Origin: Lutjanus erythropterus
Lineage: Eukaryota > Chordata > Actinopteri > Lutjaniformes > Lutjanidae
Length of the DNA: 64,000 nucleotides
Assembly: GCA_020091685.1 (NCBI GenBank)
Contig: CM034597.1
Coordinates: forward strand, 3,609,340-3,673,339
Reading direction: 5' to 3'
This document shows positions 24,895-36,200 of this stretch, in pieces. The first letter of the stretch is position 1; the number at the start of each line of letters is the position of its first letter. Below the pieces are notes generated by a model. That model saw nothing but the letters and a program-made list of their open reading frames with translations. It was not told the origin of the DNA and searched no databases. Made by a program: the position numbers and the translations under genes.

Positions 24895-25316
24895 TAAAGG
24901 GACAATTCAGCATTTTTCATGTGGATGTCCGGTCAGTGTTGATGGTAAATGTAGTGAGCTGCAGCAATAAATCCCTCAGTGCTGTTGTGTGGACAGAGAA
25001 AGTGGAGTTCTGCTCCCTGAGTCATGCCTACGTGTACCAGGATGCAATGCGTGCAAGCTTCATGTTGCTATGAATCACCACTCCTGCCTGTAGTTGTTCC
25101 TCTGTTGGCCAGAACAAAGCATTAGGTGACAAAAATACTCATCTATCACAGAGGAGGAGGCTGTAAATCCAAGCTGGAATAGTCTGTAGTTCTTCCTCAA
25201 CACCAACAGCATCACTGTGACATCACTGGTACAGGAAGTACAACAGCAGGAGAACTCGGCTTTCTCTGTCATTTACCATCAACACATGAAAAATGATAAA
25301 TTTGACCTTTAAGAGT
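24895..25316. mobile_element. MITE with TTAAAGG-type inverted ends
   Basis: Left end TTAAAGGGACAATTCAGCAT and right end CACATGAAAAATG...GACCTTTAA form imperfect inverted repeats of about 25-30 bp (both carry CATTTTTCATGTG). No coding sequence. A decayed relative lies at 10840-11006. Confidence 0.65.
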
Positions 25317-25364
25317 AAAGGTATGAGTGTATGTGTGAAAGCTCATTTCTACAAATGACATAAT

Positions 25365-26060
25365 AAAATATCTCACCCAAGGTAAGTCATACATATGAGT
25401 TAAAAACTCAAAATTGAGATGAAAAGTCACATTTATGAGATAAAAGTCGAAATTATTATTATATAATTATCATAATTTCAATTTCATAATGTCATTGTCT
25501 TTTATCTCATAAAGACTTAAATCTCATAATTGACTTAAATTATTTAACATAAATTTGACTTTTTATCTCGTAATTATGACTTAATCTCATGATTCACCTT
25601 TTATCAGAATTTCGACTTTTTATCTCATTGACTTTAATCATATTTTCGGCTTTTTAATGTGATGATTATGACTTTTTTCAATCACTTGATTATTACTTTT
25701 TATCCTAATTGCGATTTTTTTTCTCTCATAAGAGACTTGTTATCCCAAAATGATGACTTTATCATAATATCTACCTTTTTTAATGTCGTAATTTACTTTT
25801 CATTTCATAACTATGCAGAATTATTACTTTTTAAAATAATAATTTCGTCTTTTTCATCCCATAATTGCGACTTTTGTAATGGCATAATTTTTCCTTTTTT
25901 AAAAATCATAATTTCGACATTATGTAATAATTACGACTTTAGTTTAGTTTTTGAAAATCATTGTTTCAACTTTATGTCATAATTGTGACTTTTTATCTCA
26001 TACAGTGAAGTTTTTTTTTTAATCTCTTAATTATGATTTAACATCGTACTTTTGTTTTTT
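25365..26060. repeat. AT-rich degenerate tandem array (TCATAATTATGACTTTT-like unit)
   Basis: Degenerate units built on ATCTCATAATT-ATGACTTTTT repeat about 25-30 times. The same unit type recurs at 28950-29170 on the other side of ap1m1 exon 1. Long stop-free frames inside are artefacts. Confidence 0.85.
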
Positions 26061-26219
26061 CACTGTCGGAATTGGCTTCCATCCGTATGTGAACATACAT
26101 TATTTAGACACAACTCTAACCATCTGTTGGAGACAGTGGGCTGGAGGCTGTTTTTAAATTCTTTGGATGAAATCCGTCATTCTTTTAGTTCCCTGCTTTT
26201 ATTGTGAAGGTCGGATGTC

Positions 26220-26358
26220 CGGCGGATCTTCCTGTCTTCAGAGGACTCGTCATTAATGCAGCGCATCAGCAGCTGGATGCTGATGCTGCTGACTGAGCCG
26301 CTGCACCTGTGAGCTGTGAGAAGTGTGTCTGTGCTTCACACGGTGGTGAGAAGACAAC
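26220..26358 (+). promoter_or_regulatory. ap1m1: ap1m1 5' leader with upstream ORF
   Basis: GC-richer than its surroundings and directly before the ap1m1 start. An 18-codon upstream ORF (MQRISSWMLMLLTEPLHL) runs 26256-26312 and ends 46 nt before the main ATG. The transcription start is unknown, so inclusion of the upstream ORF in the mRNA is inferred. Confidence 0.5.
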
Positions 26359-29300
26359 ATGTCTGCCAGCGCGGTGTACGTGCTGGACCTGAAGGGGAAG
26401 GTAAGACCCGGCTCTGACAGCAGCAGACAGACAGACAGACAGACAGGCAGACAGACAGCTCCACACTGCAGTGTTTGAGTCTGAACTACATGAAGATGAA
26501 CTGTTTAGTAAATTCAAGACAATTGAAGTTGACTGACATGAAACGTGAGCTTGTGGACCTGACAGGACACATCACTGAACGATCCGTTCAGGGTCCAGCT
26601 CAGACTCAGAGGACATTCATGCTCTTTGTGGGGCCTCTGGGGGACAACACTGTCAGTGAGGGGGTGATGGTGGTCCTGCTCTGTGTTCTCATGTCCAACA
26701 CACAGACCACTGTCCTGTCTGTTTTATTGGACAAACCATTCTGATATCTTTAAATTCTTTTATTAAAAATAATTAAATTGATTTAAAGGTGATATATTTA
26801 AAATGTCTTAGGAATTACCTACTAATACCCCCCAAATGTCATGGATAATTATACAACAATTAGCAAGTATCATTTTCATGTAGTAGGTGGTAATTACTGT
26901 TTCACAGATTTAAACTTTATTTGAAATTAACAGCAAATTTACCCCAAAGTTCATGACAGGTATGTGATAACTAACAAGTACTACTATAATTTGTAATGAT
27001 CACACACTGAGCATGAAATTTGGGGTAAATTCAGATCATATGTTCCTTTGTAATTGCCACCAACTATAAAATGGTATTTACCAAATATCTCATATGTACT
27101 TGGTAATACCACCTATTCACCATTAAGTTATGAAGTACCATGAGCGAATGACAATGCAGTTACTAATATTTCATATTATATGCAATGACTGTCAATAACA
27201 GGACAGTGAATAAATTAACTGCAGGAAGTTTTTGTGTTTTTTAAGTAGTATTTTTATTGCAGGTCAGTGTAGGATACATTCCTCTTCAGAGCATGAAAGC
27301 AATCTTATTTTTTCCTTTCTCTTACAAGAACAACATAACAGATAATATATAAGAACATACAGTTATACATTGTATGGTGAAATTTATATACATCAGTGGG
27401 TGAGGTAAATAAAAACTTGTTAAATCAAGAGGACAAACCAGTAGAAAAACAACAAGGACAAAAAGTATAATGCAAATCAGTAAACACATATACAACTACC
27501 ACAGTTACTGTCCTTGCATCAAAGATGAGTTCCTGATCTTTAGGAACTTTTTTATACAGTTCTGTCTGGTTTTTGTTTTGTTTTGTTTTGTTTTTCATTT
27601 TAGTAATCATACACACTTTATAGACTTCTTAATTTGTGTACTCCATGCCCTTATCCTGCCAGATTAATAATCTAAACTTTAAAAATGGATGACATGCTGA
27701 GATATAGGCCTCCTGAATATTAAAATTATCCCCCTTAAACAGTCCCTTATGAGGCTTTGGCGGCCCCTAGTGGAGGTCAGGAGCCAGTGGTTCATTTTAG
27801 ATCATCCCAGCAGAGTAACTTCTCCTCTGCTAACAGATTACCTGTAACAGGATTACATCATCGAAATACAAAAAAAGGCAGTCAGATTACAGATACATTT
27901 AGTAAAAATAGGTATTATTAGTAGGATTACAGATTTAAAATAAATTTGATATCCTACCATGCACAGTTCACACACAGCTGACAATTCATTATCATGACCT
28001 CTAGTGAACAAATGCTACACAGGGTGGAAATTTCAACATTTTCTGTCTTTAAATCAATCAATCAATCAATAAACTGCACACAACAAAGGAAGGAACAGCT
28101 GGACAAACTAATAAACCTAACAACAAACATAAAACACTTAGAGCTGCAACAATCAATTTATTATTAATCAACTATTGAATTAATCTGGATCTATTTTGAT
28201 GATCAGTCAATCATTTTGAGTCATTTATTTAAGAAAAAAGTCTAAAAACGAAATCAGCTAAATCCAACAAGACTCCATGGTACACAGTTAATGCCACAAC
28301 TACTGATACAAAATGAATGAATGAATGAAACAGTAATTAAATAAACCAGAAGAGTGCACTCAGTACAGCGCCTGCAGCAGACAAACTGAACAGATTATTT
28401 GGATGTAACCCCTTTGTAGTCACCAACATTTTGACTAGTAACTGTAATTTGATTACATGTATTTTGCCAGTAACTGTAATTGATTACAAGTACATTTATT
28501 TTGTAATTTAAGTACATGTAACTAGGTACATTGAAGTAATTACTCTCCAGCACTGCTAGTATCCTATTAGACCTTTGCATGAAATTTGGTGTTAATTAGC
28601 ATATAAATTCTTGAGTTATGGCCAAAAACATGTTTTCTGAGGTCACAGTGACCTTTGACCTCCAAACTCTAACCAGTTCATTCCTGAAACCAAGTGGTGG
28701 TTTGTACCACATTCAAAGACACTTCCTCAGAGATGTCATTCACAAGAGTGTGATGAACATGAGGTCACAATGAGCTTGACCTTTAACTTTTGACCAGCAA
28801 ATCTACAGTCCAAGTCCAAGTGGTCGTTTGTGCCGAGTCTGAAGAAATTTTCACCAGGCGTTCTTGAGCTGTGGTGTTCACAAGAATGGGATGAGCCACA
28901 AACATAATGACTCTGGCCATAAATAATGAATAAACAAATAAATAAACACAGCATCTCATCTCATTATTATGACTTTTTAACTCATCATTTTGACTTTTTG
29001 TCTCATTATTATGACTTTTATCTCACAATTTTCATCTCTTCTCTCATTATTTCAACATTTTATCTCATAATTTTCACTTTTCATCTCATTATTTTGTCTT
29101 TTTATCTCATTATTTTTTACTTCTTTTTAAATCTCATAATTCTGATTTTTTATCTCATAATTACTTACCATGGGGGTGTTTTTTTCTCTCACTGGTGGAA
29201 ATGGGCTTCCATAGTTTTCAGACATTTTGTAGTCTATTGAAAAAATGACTTAATTGTAAAAATCAGCAAATGAATTGATTATGAAAACAGTTGTTATTTG

Positions 29301-31656
29301 CAGCCCTGAAAATGGAACTCAGTCATGTAATGGTCTAATGTTATGTGTTAGATGAGACCAGACTAAAAACAGCAGACACACAGAAACATCTTCTTGTTTC
29401 AGGTGCTGATCTGCCGGAACTACCGGGGAGACGTGGACATGTCGGAGATCGAGCACTTCATGTCCATCCTGATGGACAAGGAGGAGGAGGGGAACCTGTC
29501 TCCCATCCTGGCCCACGGAGGAGTCCGCTTCATGTGGATCAAACACAACAACCTGTACCGTATCTTTGAAGGATGATCCAGGTTCCTGACTTTTTCTCTT
29601 AGTAAGAATCATATTCTTTAAATGTTCTGCAAGCACACAGTGCACCTACAAGGATTTCTATTGAGCATGTTCCTCTGAGAGAAGCAGTCAAATCACATTT
29701 TTCATTTGTTGACATGTGGAGGGCATCAAGCACTGTTGTACATGTTCATCCTTAAAAACAAGCTAACTCAGAGTTCAGTTCAGAGAGATTTTTTAAATTT
29801 AATTTGAAATAGAATTTCCTCCTACCAGAGACACTGAAGTACGTAATAACATTATACTAAATGGTGCACAATATTCAGGTTGTACATTTACAAATAAAAT
29901 GTGAAAAAAATGACTTTTAACTCAATTCAGATCATTTAAATCTTTGAATAGTAGCTCAGTCTTCTGCAAAAATAGAAATAGACTTTAACTTTGAATGCAG
30001 ACGATGTCTGAGATCTGAAATAATCCAAACCACATACAAAAGACAAAAGAACTTGAGTAACATTATTAGATACTACAGCAGTAATGTGATTACTTTGAGG
30101 TAGGGATGTTCCTGCTGACTAATTTCCCTGTTGATTAAACATAGAATTTAATTCAGACTAGTGGATCAGTCTAACAGGAAGAAAACACTCAGAAAACAGT
30201 TAAAATTGAGCACAATTTTTTAATTGATAATTTTAAACACTGTCTGCAAAAATACTGTGTGTATTAAGAGCCATTTGAAGTCGTTAATCACAGTCTACAA
30301 TCACCAAATTGTATTTTAAATGGCACTGAAATGTGTGGCACTCTGCACTGTGCATTACAAACATTACACATTAACCTACAGAACATGACAACAACTCACT
30401 AAATGCTTTAGCTGATGTTAGCTGACAGCCTGCTACACAGTGTGGCTAACGTTAGCAGAGCTAGCAGCAGCAGCTGCTCTCCTTGCAGGTTAATGTCCGT
30501 GTCTGTGCTGAATGTGGTCACATGTTGCTCCACTTTAGTGATTAAATACCAGTTAATTCAGTCACAGTCTACATTCAACGTTATTTCCATTTTCTAGATT
30601 AAAGCACTGCCAAATCACGCTGTTTTTTATGAGCTGTCATGTGTCCGACTTAGCTAATAAAAACATCTGGGGTTGCCTGGGCCATCGGGGCATATGCACT
30701 TACAGCATATGGTGAGAGGGGCTGCTGTCTGATGGGGCTGCAGCCCCGACTAGTGGTGAGCACCTGCATAACATCTTAGAGGCAACAGTTAACTGGCATT
30801 GTGCATGAATAAAATATTGATAAATAGTTTAACCGACTTCTATTTCTGGTGCTGACTAGCGAGGGTGGTGACATTTAATTGTGTGGTCAACTAATTGCAC
30901 ACATCCCTACTTTGAGTTGTTCTTGTATTTGAGATACAGGGGGTTATACTCTGACTTCTTGCATGAAATTTAATATTACAGTCTGATTCTTAATGGTGAA
31001 AATATCTAAATTTTATTATTATTAATGCACACAGACATATATGTGCCTGCAGTGTAGTTCAGACACTTCACTGATAAACCACAGAATTAAAGACAAAAAT
31101 GAGGCTTCATGATCAAATAAAGTTTTTATATCACATCGACACTTCTGTACATATTCACACACTCTCTCTGCCATGATAACATTTTGTTTTAATCAGTTGT
31201 TTCAGGAGCTCACATTCATTAATTGCAAACTGATGGCATGAAGGAAGTAATTTCCAGTGTTATCATGTGCAGACTTCATGAAGGCAAATGGAAAACATCC
31301 TCAAAAAGATTAATTCAATCTATGTTTTTTTTTTACAATCAATATTCTCCTAAAATGCTCAAATGAACTGTGAGCAGAGAGAGATAAAGCACGGTGATAT
31401 TACAGATTACATCACATTTCTATTTCTGTTATTAGACTACCTCTGAAAAACCTTCATGAGAGCTCTGTTCTGTTCTGTTCTGTTGGGTCAGTGTCTGCTG
31501 ACTCTGCTGCTTTGTGCTTTAGTCTTTAACAGTGAATATTTTATCACATTCACATCAAGTCATTATTCACCTTAACCTGTGTCACCAGTTGTAGCAACAT
31601 CTAAGAAGAACGCCTGTGTCTCCCTGGTTTTCTCTTTTCTCTACAAAATCATCCAG
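26359..31656 (+). CDS. ap1m1: ap1m1 exons 1-3: longin-like N-terminus
   Basis: Exon 1 (26359-26400) gives [14 protein letters not shown]. Exon 2 (29403-29559) gives [19 protein letters not shown] and [16 protein letters not shown]. Exon 3 (31589-31656) gives [18 protein letters not shown]. Phases 0, 1, 0. The donor of exon 2 (TACC|GTATCT) lies inside a longer open frame that continues into the intron. All intact. Confidence 0.95.
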
Positions 31657-33242
31657 GTAAGATTTTGTCTTGTGATTTTTTTTTTTTTTTTTTTTTTTAC
31701 ATATGGTGTCCCTGAGAGGCAAGTGAGAAAAACAATTCTAGTGTTCAGCATTCTGATATTTTATGGACCAAACAACTAATCGATTAACTGAGAAACTAAT
31801 CGACTGCCTAATTGATGATGAAAATGTTACTGAGCATATGTTTAAAGTAACCCTTCTAACCCTGGGCATAAATAAGGGTGAACTTGAACTTGAAAGTTAC
31901 ATAACTTGCTAACACAATATAAATGTACCTCGTCTTTAGAGAGCATGGAAAAGTTAAAACTCAGCTGGATGGAAATATTACTGCTTTTAGTTAGAACATG
32001 GGGTAGTGGTGCACTTCAGCCTCTAGTGGCTGAAACAAGTATTACAACAACCCTAACCCTAACACTTGGAAAGCTGATTGTTAAAACATCTTTTTTCACC
32101 TGTTCTTAAGTCACAAACACAGGAGAGAAACCATTTAGACCAGACGTAGAAAATCAATCAACAGATCTGTTTCTCACTTGCCTCTCAGGGCTTCTCTAAT
32201 TATAAACTCTTTGAGAATAAACATATCAGAAATGGGTTGGGACAAGGGCTGGGTATTGTTTCAATGATAATGTTACTAGTACCAATACCAGTATCCTTAA
32301 AGAGATACTGATACCAATGGAGTACTTAATTTGATACCTTTTTGAAGGTTCTTCTTTATGGAGAACACTTGCTGTGATTGGCTGTGAGCAAAACAACGAA
32401 TAATAAACACTATTTTTTTCTAGCTCTGGGTCCAAAAAGGATGGAATGTAGGGATCATTTGACTGCAGAAGTTTCCATACTATGTGGTGCTGGGTTATTT
32501 CAATCAATACCTTAAAGATATTGAGTACTGATACCTAGTCTGGACTAAAAACTTGGTATTTTGCCTGGAATGGGTGTGGTTTTGCAATACATAAGGCACT
32601 GCCCCTGGGTCCAGGGATCCAGGAGTCCCTGCAAATTCTTGTTTATTAAATTTGAAACGCACGCTTGAAAATGAAATTATATAAACATTATTAAACAAAT
32701 ATTTTCATTTAAAGCATTTGTTAAACCAGGGCTCTGCAGCCTGAGGCTCTGCAGCAGCATGCTGCTCTTTAGCCTGTCTCCAAGTGGCTTCATTTCATTA
32801 TTGTAGGTCTATGAAAAACTTGAAACAGCTCAAAATTTAAAGCTAACCTACTGCAATAGATTTTTGAATTTTGAGCCCAACTCAAACTCTTATGTTTTGA
32901 AAAACTTCTACCAATTACTAATCTTTTGTTGAAATGATTTACTTTTCTTCTTTAGATAAACTTAAATCTTTGAGTTAGATAGAGTACATTCATTCAAGTG
33001 AAAGTGAATTATGGTTAGAATTTTAATCTCTTCAGTTAAAAACATTTATCTCAACTAAAGGTTGGCAAAACCTTTAAAATTTATTTCAAAGCATAAGAGT
33101 TTGAGTTGGGCTCAAAAATCTATTGCAGTACATTGCCTTGAAATTTAGGAGAATTTAATTGTTGCGTCTCCATGGAGATTTTTTTCCCCTCTTTTTGGCC
33201 AAAAATGTCTGTTTTGATCATAAAGGTTAAACAAATACTGAT

Positions 33243-33284
<42 letters not shown>

Positions 33285-36200
33285 GCTGCTGGATCCTCAG
33301 GTCTTCTCTGAGTACTTCAAAGAGCTGGAGGAGGAGAGTATCAGAGACAACTTTGTCATCATCTACGAGCTGCTGGGCGAGCTGATGGACTTGGTTACCC
33401 TCAGACCACAGACAGCAAGATCCTGCAGGAGTGAGAAGGCTGACACTGTTCACACACACATCAAACTGTCCTGCGATCACAAATGTCCTCATCTACAGCT
33501 CCATACACTTCTATGACTGTACCTGTGTCTGTGTCTGTACTTATGAATGATAATAACAGTCAATAGTAGCAGTTGTAGCTCTGCTAGTGTCAGGCTCTCT
33601 GAGCTGCTCTCTCTCCCCTCCTGGCTGGCAGGTACATCACTCAGGAGGGCCACAAGCTGGACACTGGGGCCCGCGGCCTCCTGCCACCGTCACCAACGCT
33701 GTGTCCTGGAGGTCAGAGGGCATCAAATACAGGAAGAATGAAGTCTTCCTGGATGTCATCAGTCAGTCAACCTGCTGGTGAGAACATGTAGGCATGTTTT
33801 TATTCATTTATGTATATATATACTTTTACTTATTTTATATTTGTTGATTTCTCTTACAACAAAATATTTCTACATACATGGAAATGCTACAATGTTCATA
33901 AAGTTTTATACATCCAAAGAATTCAAGGAAAATGTACATAAAAAAAAAAAAAAACATAATAATTTAACATTGAACATAACCAGTGTAAATAATACATTGG
34001 GGATTGAACAGGACTGGAGGGTTACTTTGAAAATGTTTTCCAATATAGTTACTAATTAGCTGTTTAAAAGTGTAGTCAGTAACATAATAATAGTAACAGT
34101 AACATATTAATAATAAGTATCACAATATTAAAGTAATGTAACTTGATTACTTTCATTTACTTTGGATTATCTCAATATAAAACAATTTAAATTAATTGGT
34201 TGATTATTTTCTCACTGATTGATTTTGGTGAAAAATGTTGATCAGTGTTTCACAGAATAGATGATATCAAATGTCTTGTTTGTCAAACTCAAAATATTTT
34301 TACTGTCAGGAAGTAAGAGAAAACTGTGCTGGAAGAATTTTATTGTATAGGTGCAGAGTGTAACAGCATGGAAAACATCTCCAGAACAGACTGTGTGTTT
34401 GATGGACTGTAGACGTCCACCTCTGTCAGCCAGCTGTCTGTCCCTGCTGCAGGTCAGTGCTAACGGGAATGTGCTGCGCAGTGAGATTGTGGGCTCCATC
34501 AAGATGAGAGTGTTCTGTCCGGCATGCCGGAGCTGAGGCTGGGTCTTAATGACAAGGTCCTGTTTGAAAACACTGGACGTGAGTGACTCACACAGCCACT
34601 GAGGACACAGAGGAGACAAAGCACCGCACATGTTTACAACTGCTGCTTGTTCTGTTGTTCATTAAAGCCCATTATCGTCCTCTGTCCCTGTCCCCTGTCC
34701 CTCTCTGTCCACTCACTCCATCATGTCTCCAGGAGGAAAGAGTAAGTCAGTAGAACTGGAGGATGTGAAGTTCCATCAGTGTGTCCGTCTGTCCCGCTTT
34801 GAAAATGACCGAACCATCTCCTTCATCCCTCCTGATGGCGAGTTTGAGCTCATGTCCTACCGCCTCAACACACATGTACGCCAGCAGCAGCACTGAACAC
34901 TACATCCACACTACACACTACACACATTTAAGAAGCTTGAATCAGAGACTCTGGAACTTTTCTAAATTAAAATGACTCAAGACAATTAATTGATTAATTA
35001 ATCTTATCACAATGATTACTTTCATCACTGCACATTGCACTCTACAATGTAGTGTGTAGTGTGTTGAACGTAGTGTTGACTGTAGTGTGTAGAGTGTAGT
35101 ATGTCTCGCACTACACTCTACTAACTACACACTACACACTACATTCTACACACTATATTCTACATTTTACACAATGCACACTACATTCTACACACTGCGC
35201 ACTACATTCTACACACTATACATTGCATTCTACACGCTACACAGTACATTCTACATTCTTCACACTGCACACTGTGGACTACATTCTATGCACTATATGC
35301 TACATTCTACACACTGTGCACTACATTCTACACACTATACTCTATATTTTACACACTGCACAATGAACACTACATTCTTCATTGTACAAACTGCACACTA
35401 CATTCTACACGCTGTACACTGTGCACGACATTCTACCTGCTGCACACTGCACTGCATTCTACACACTATACACTACATTCTATCCAATGCACACTACGCA
35501 TTACATTCTATGTTCTACACACTGCACACTACATTCTACACATTGTGCACTGCATTGTACACACTATAAACTAAATTCTACACACAGCACACTACATTCT
35601 ACACACTATACAGTACATTCTACAGACTGCATAATACATTCTACACTCTATACTCTATATTTTACACATTGCACACTGAACACTACATTCTTCATTGTAC
35701 AGACTGCACACTACATTCTACACGCTGCACACTGTGCACTACATTCTACATGCTGCACACTGCACTGCACTGCATTCTACACACTATACACTACATTCTA
35801 TCCAATGCACACTACACATTACATTCTATGTTCTACATACTGCGCACTACATTCTACATGCTGCACACTGTGCACTGCATTCTACACTGTATACACTACA
35901 TTCTACCCAATGCACACTGCGCATTACATTCTATGTTCTACAGACTGCACACTACATTCTATACACTACATTCTACACACTACACGCTACATTCTACAGT
36001 TCTGCACACTGCACTCTACATTCTATACACTATACACTACGTTCTATATACGCACTACATTCTACACACTATTTACTATATTCCACATACTGCACACTGC
36101 ACATTACACACTACATTCTACACACTGCACAATGCAGATTAATTGATATTTTAAATCAGAGAATGCACAGTGCAGTGTGCAGTGTGTAGAATGTAGTGTG

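Noticed and set aside
27755-27775. Further CTCF-like motif (reverse of GGCGGCCCCTAGTGG)
   Set aside because: One mismatch in the central GGC core; too weak to call.
29319-29645. 108-codon minus-strand frame
   Set aside because: Antisense of ap1m1 exon 2, whose + strand reading is certain.
32045-32062. Telomere-like CCCTAACCCTAAC
   Set aside because: Only two units; too short to be an interstitial telomeric array.
35382-36146. Frames of up to 254 codons on the + strand
   Set aside because: They arise because the CACTACATTCTACA unit has no stop codon; the peptide is a degenerate THYTLHST repeat and three overlapping frames are open at once.
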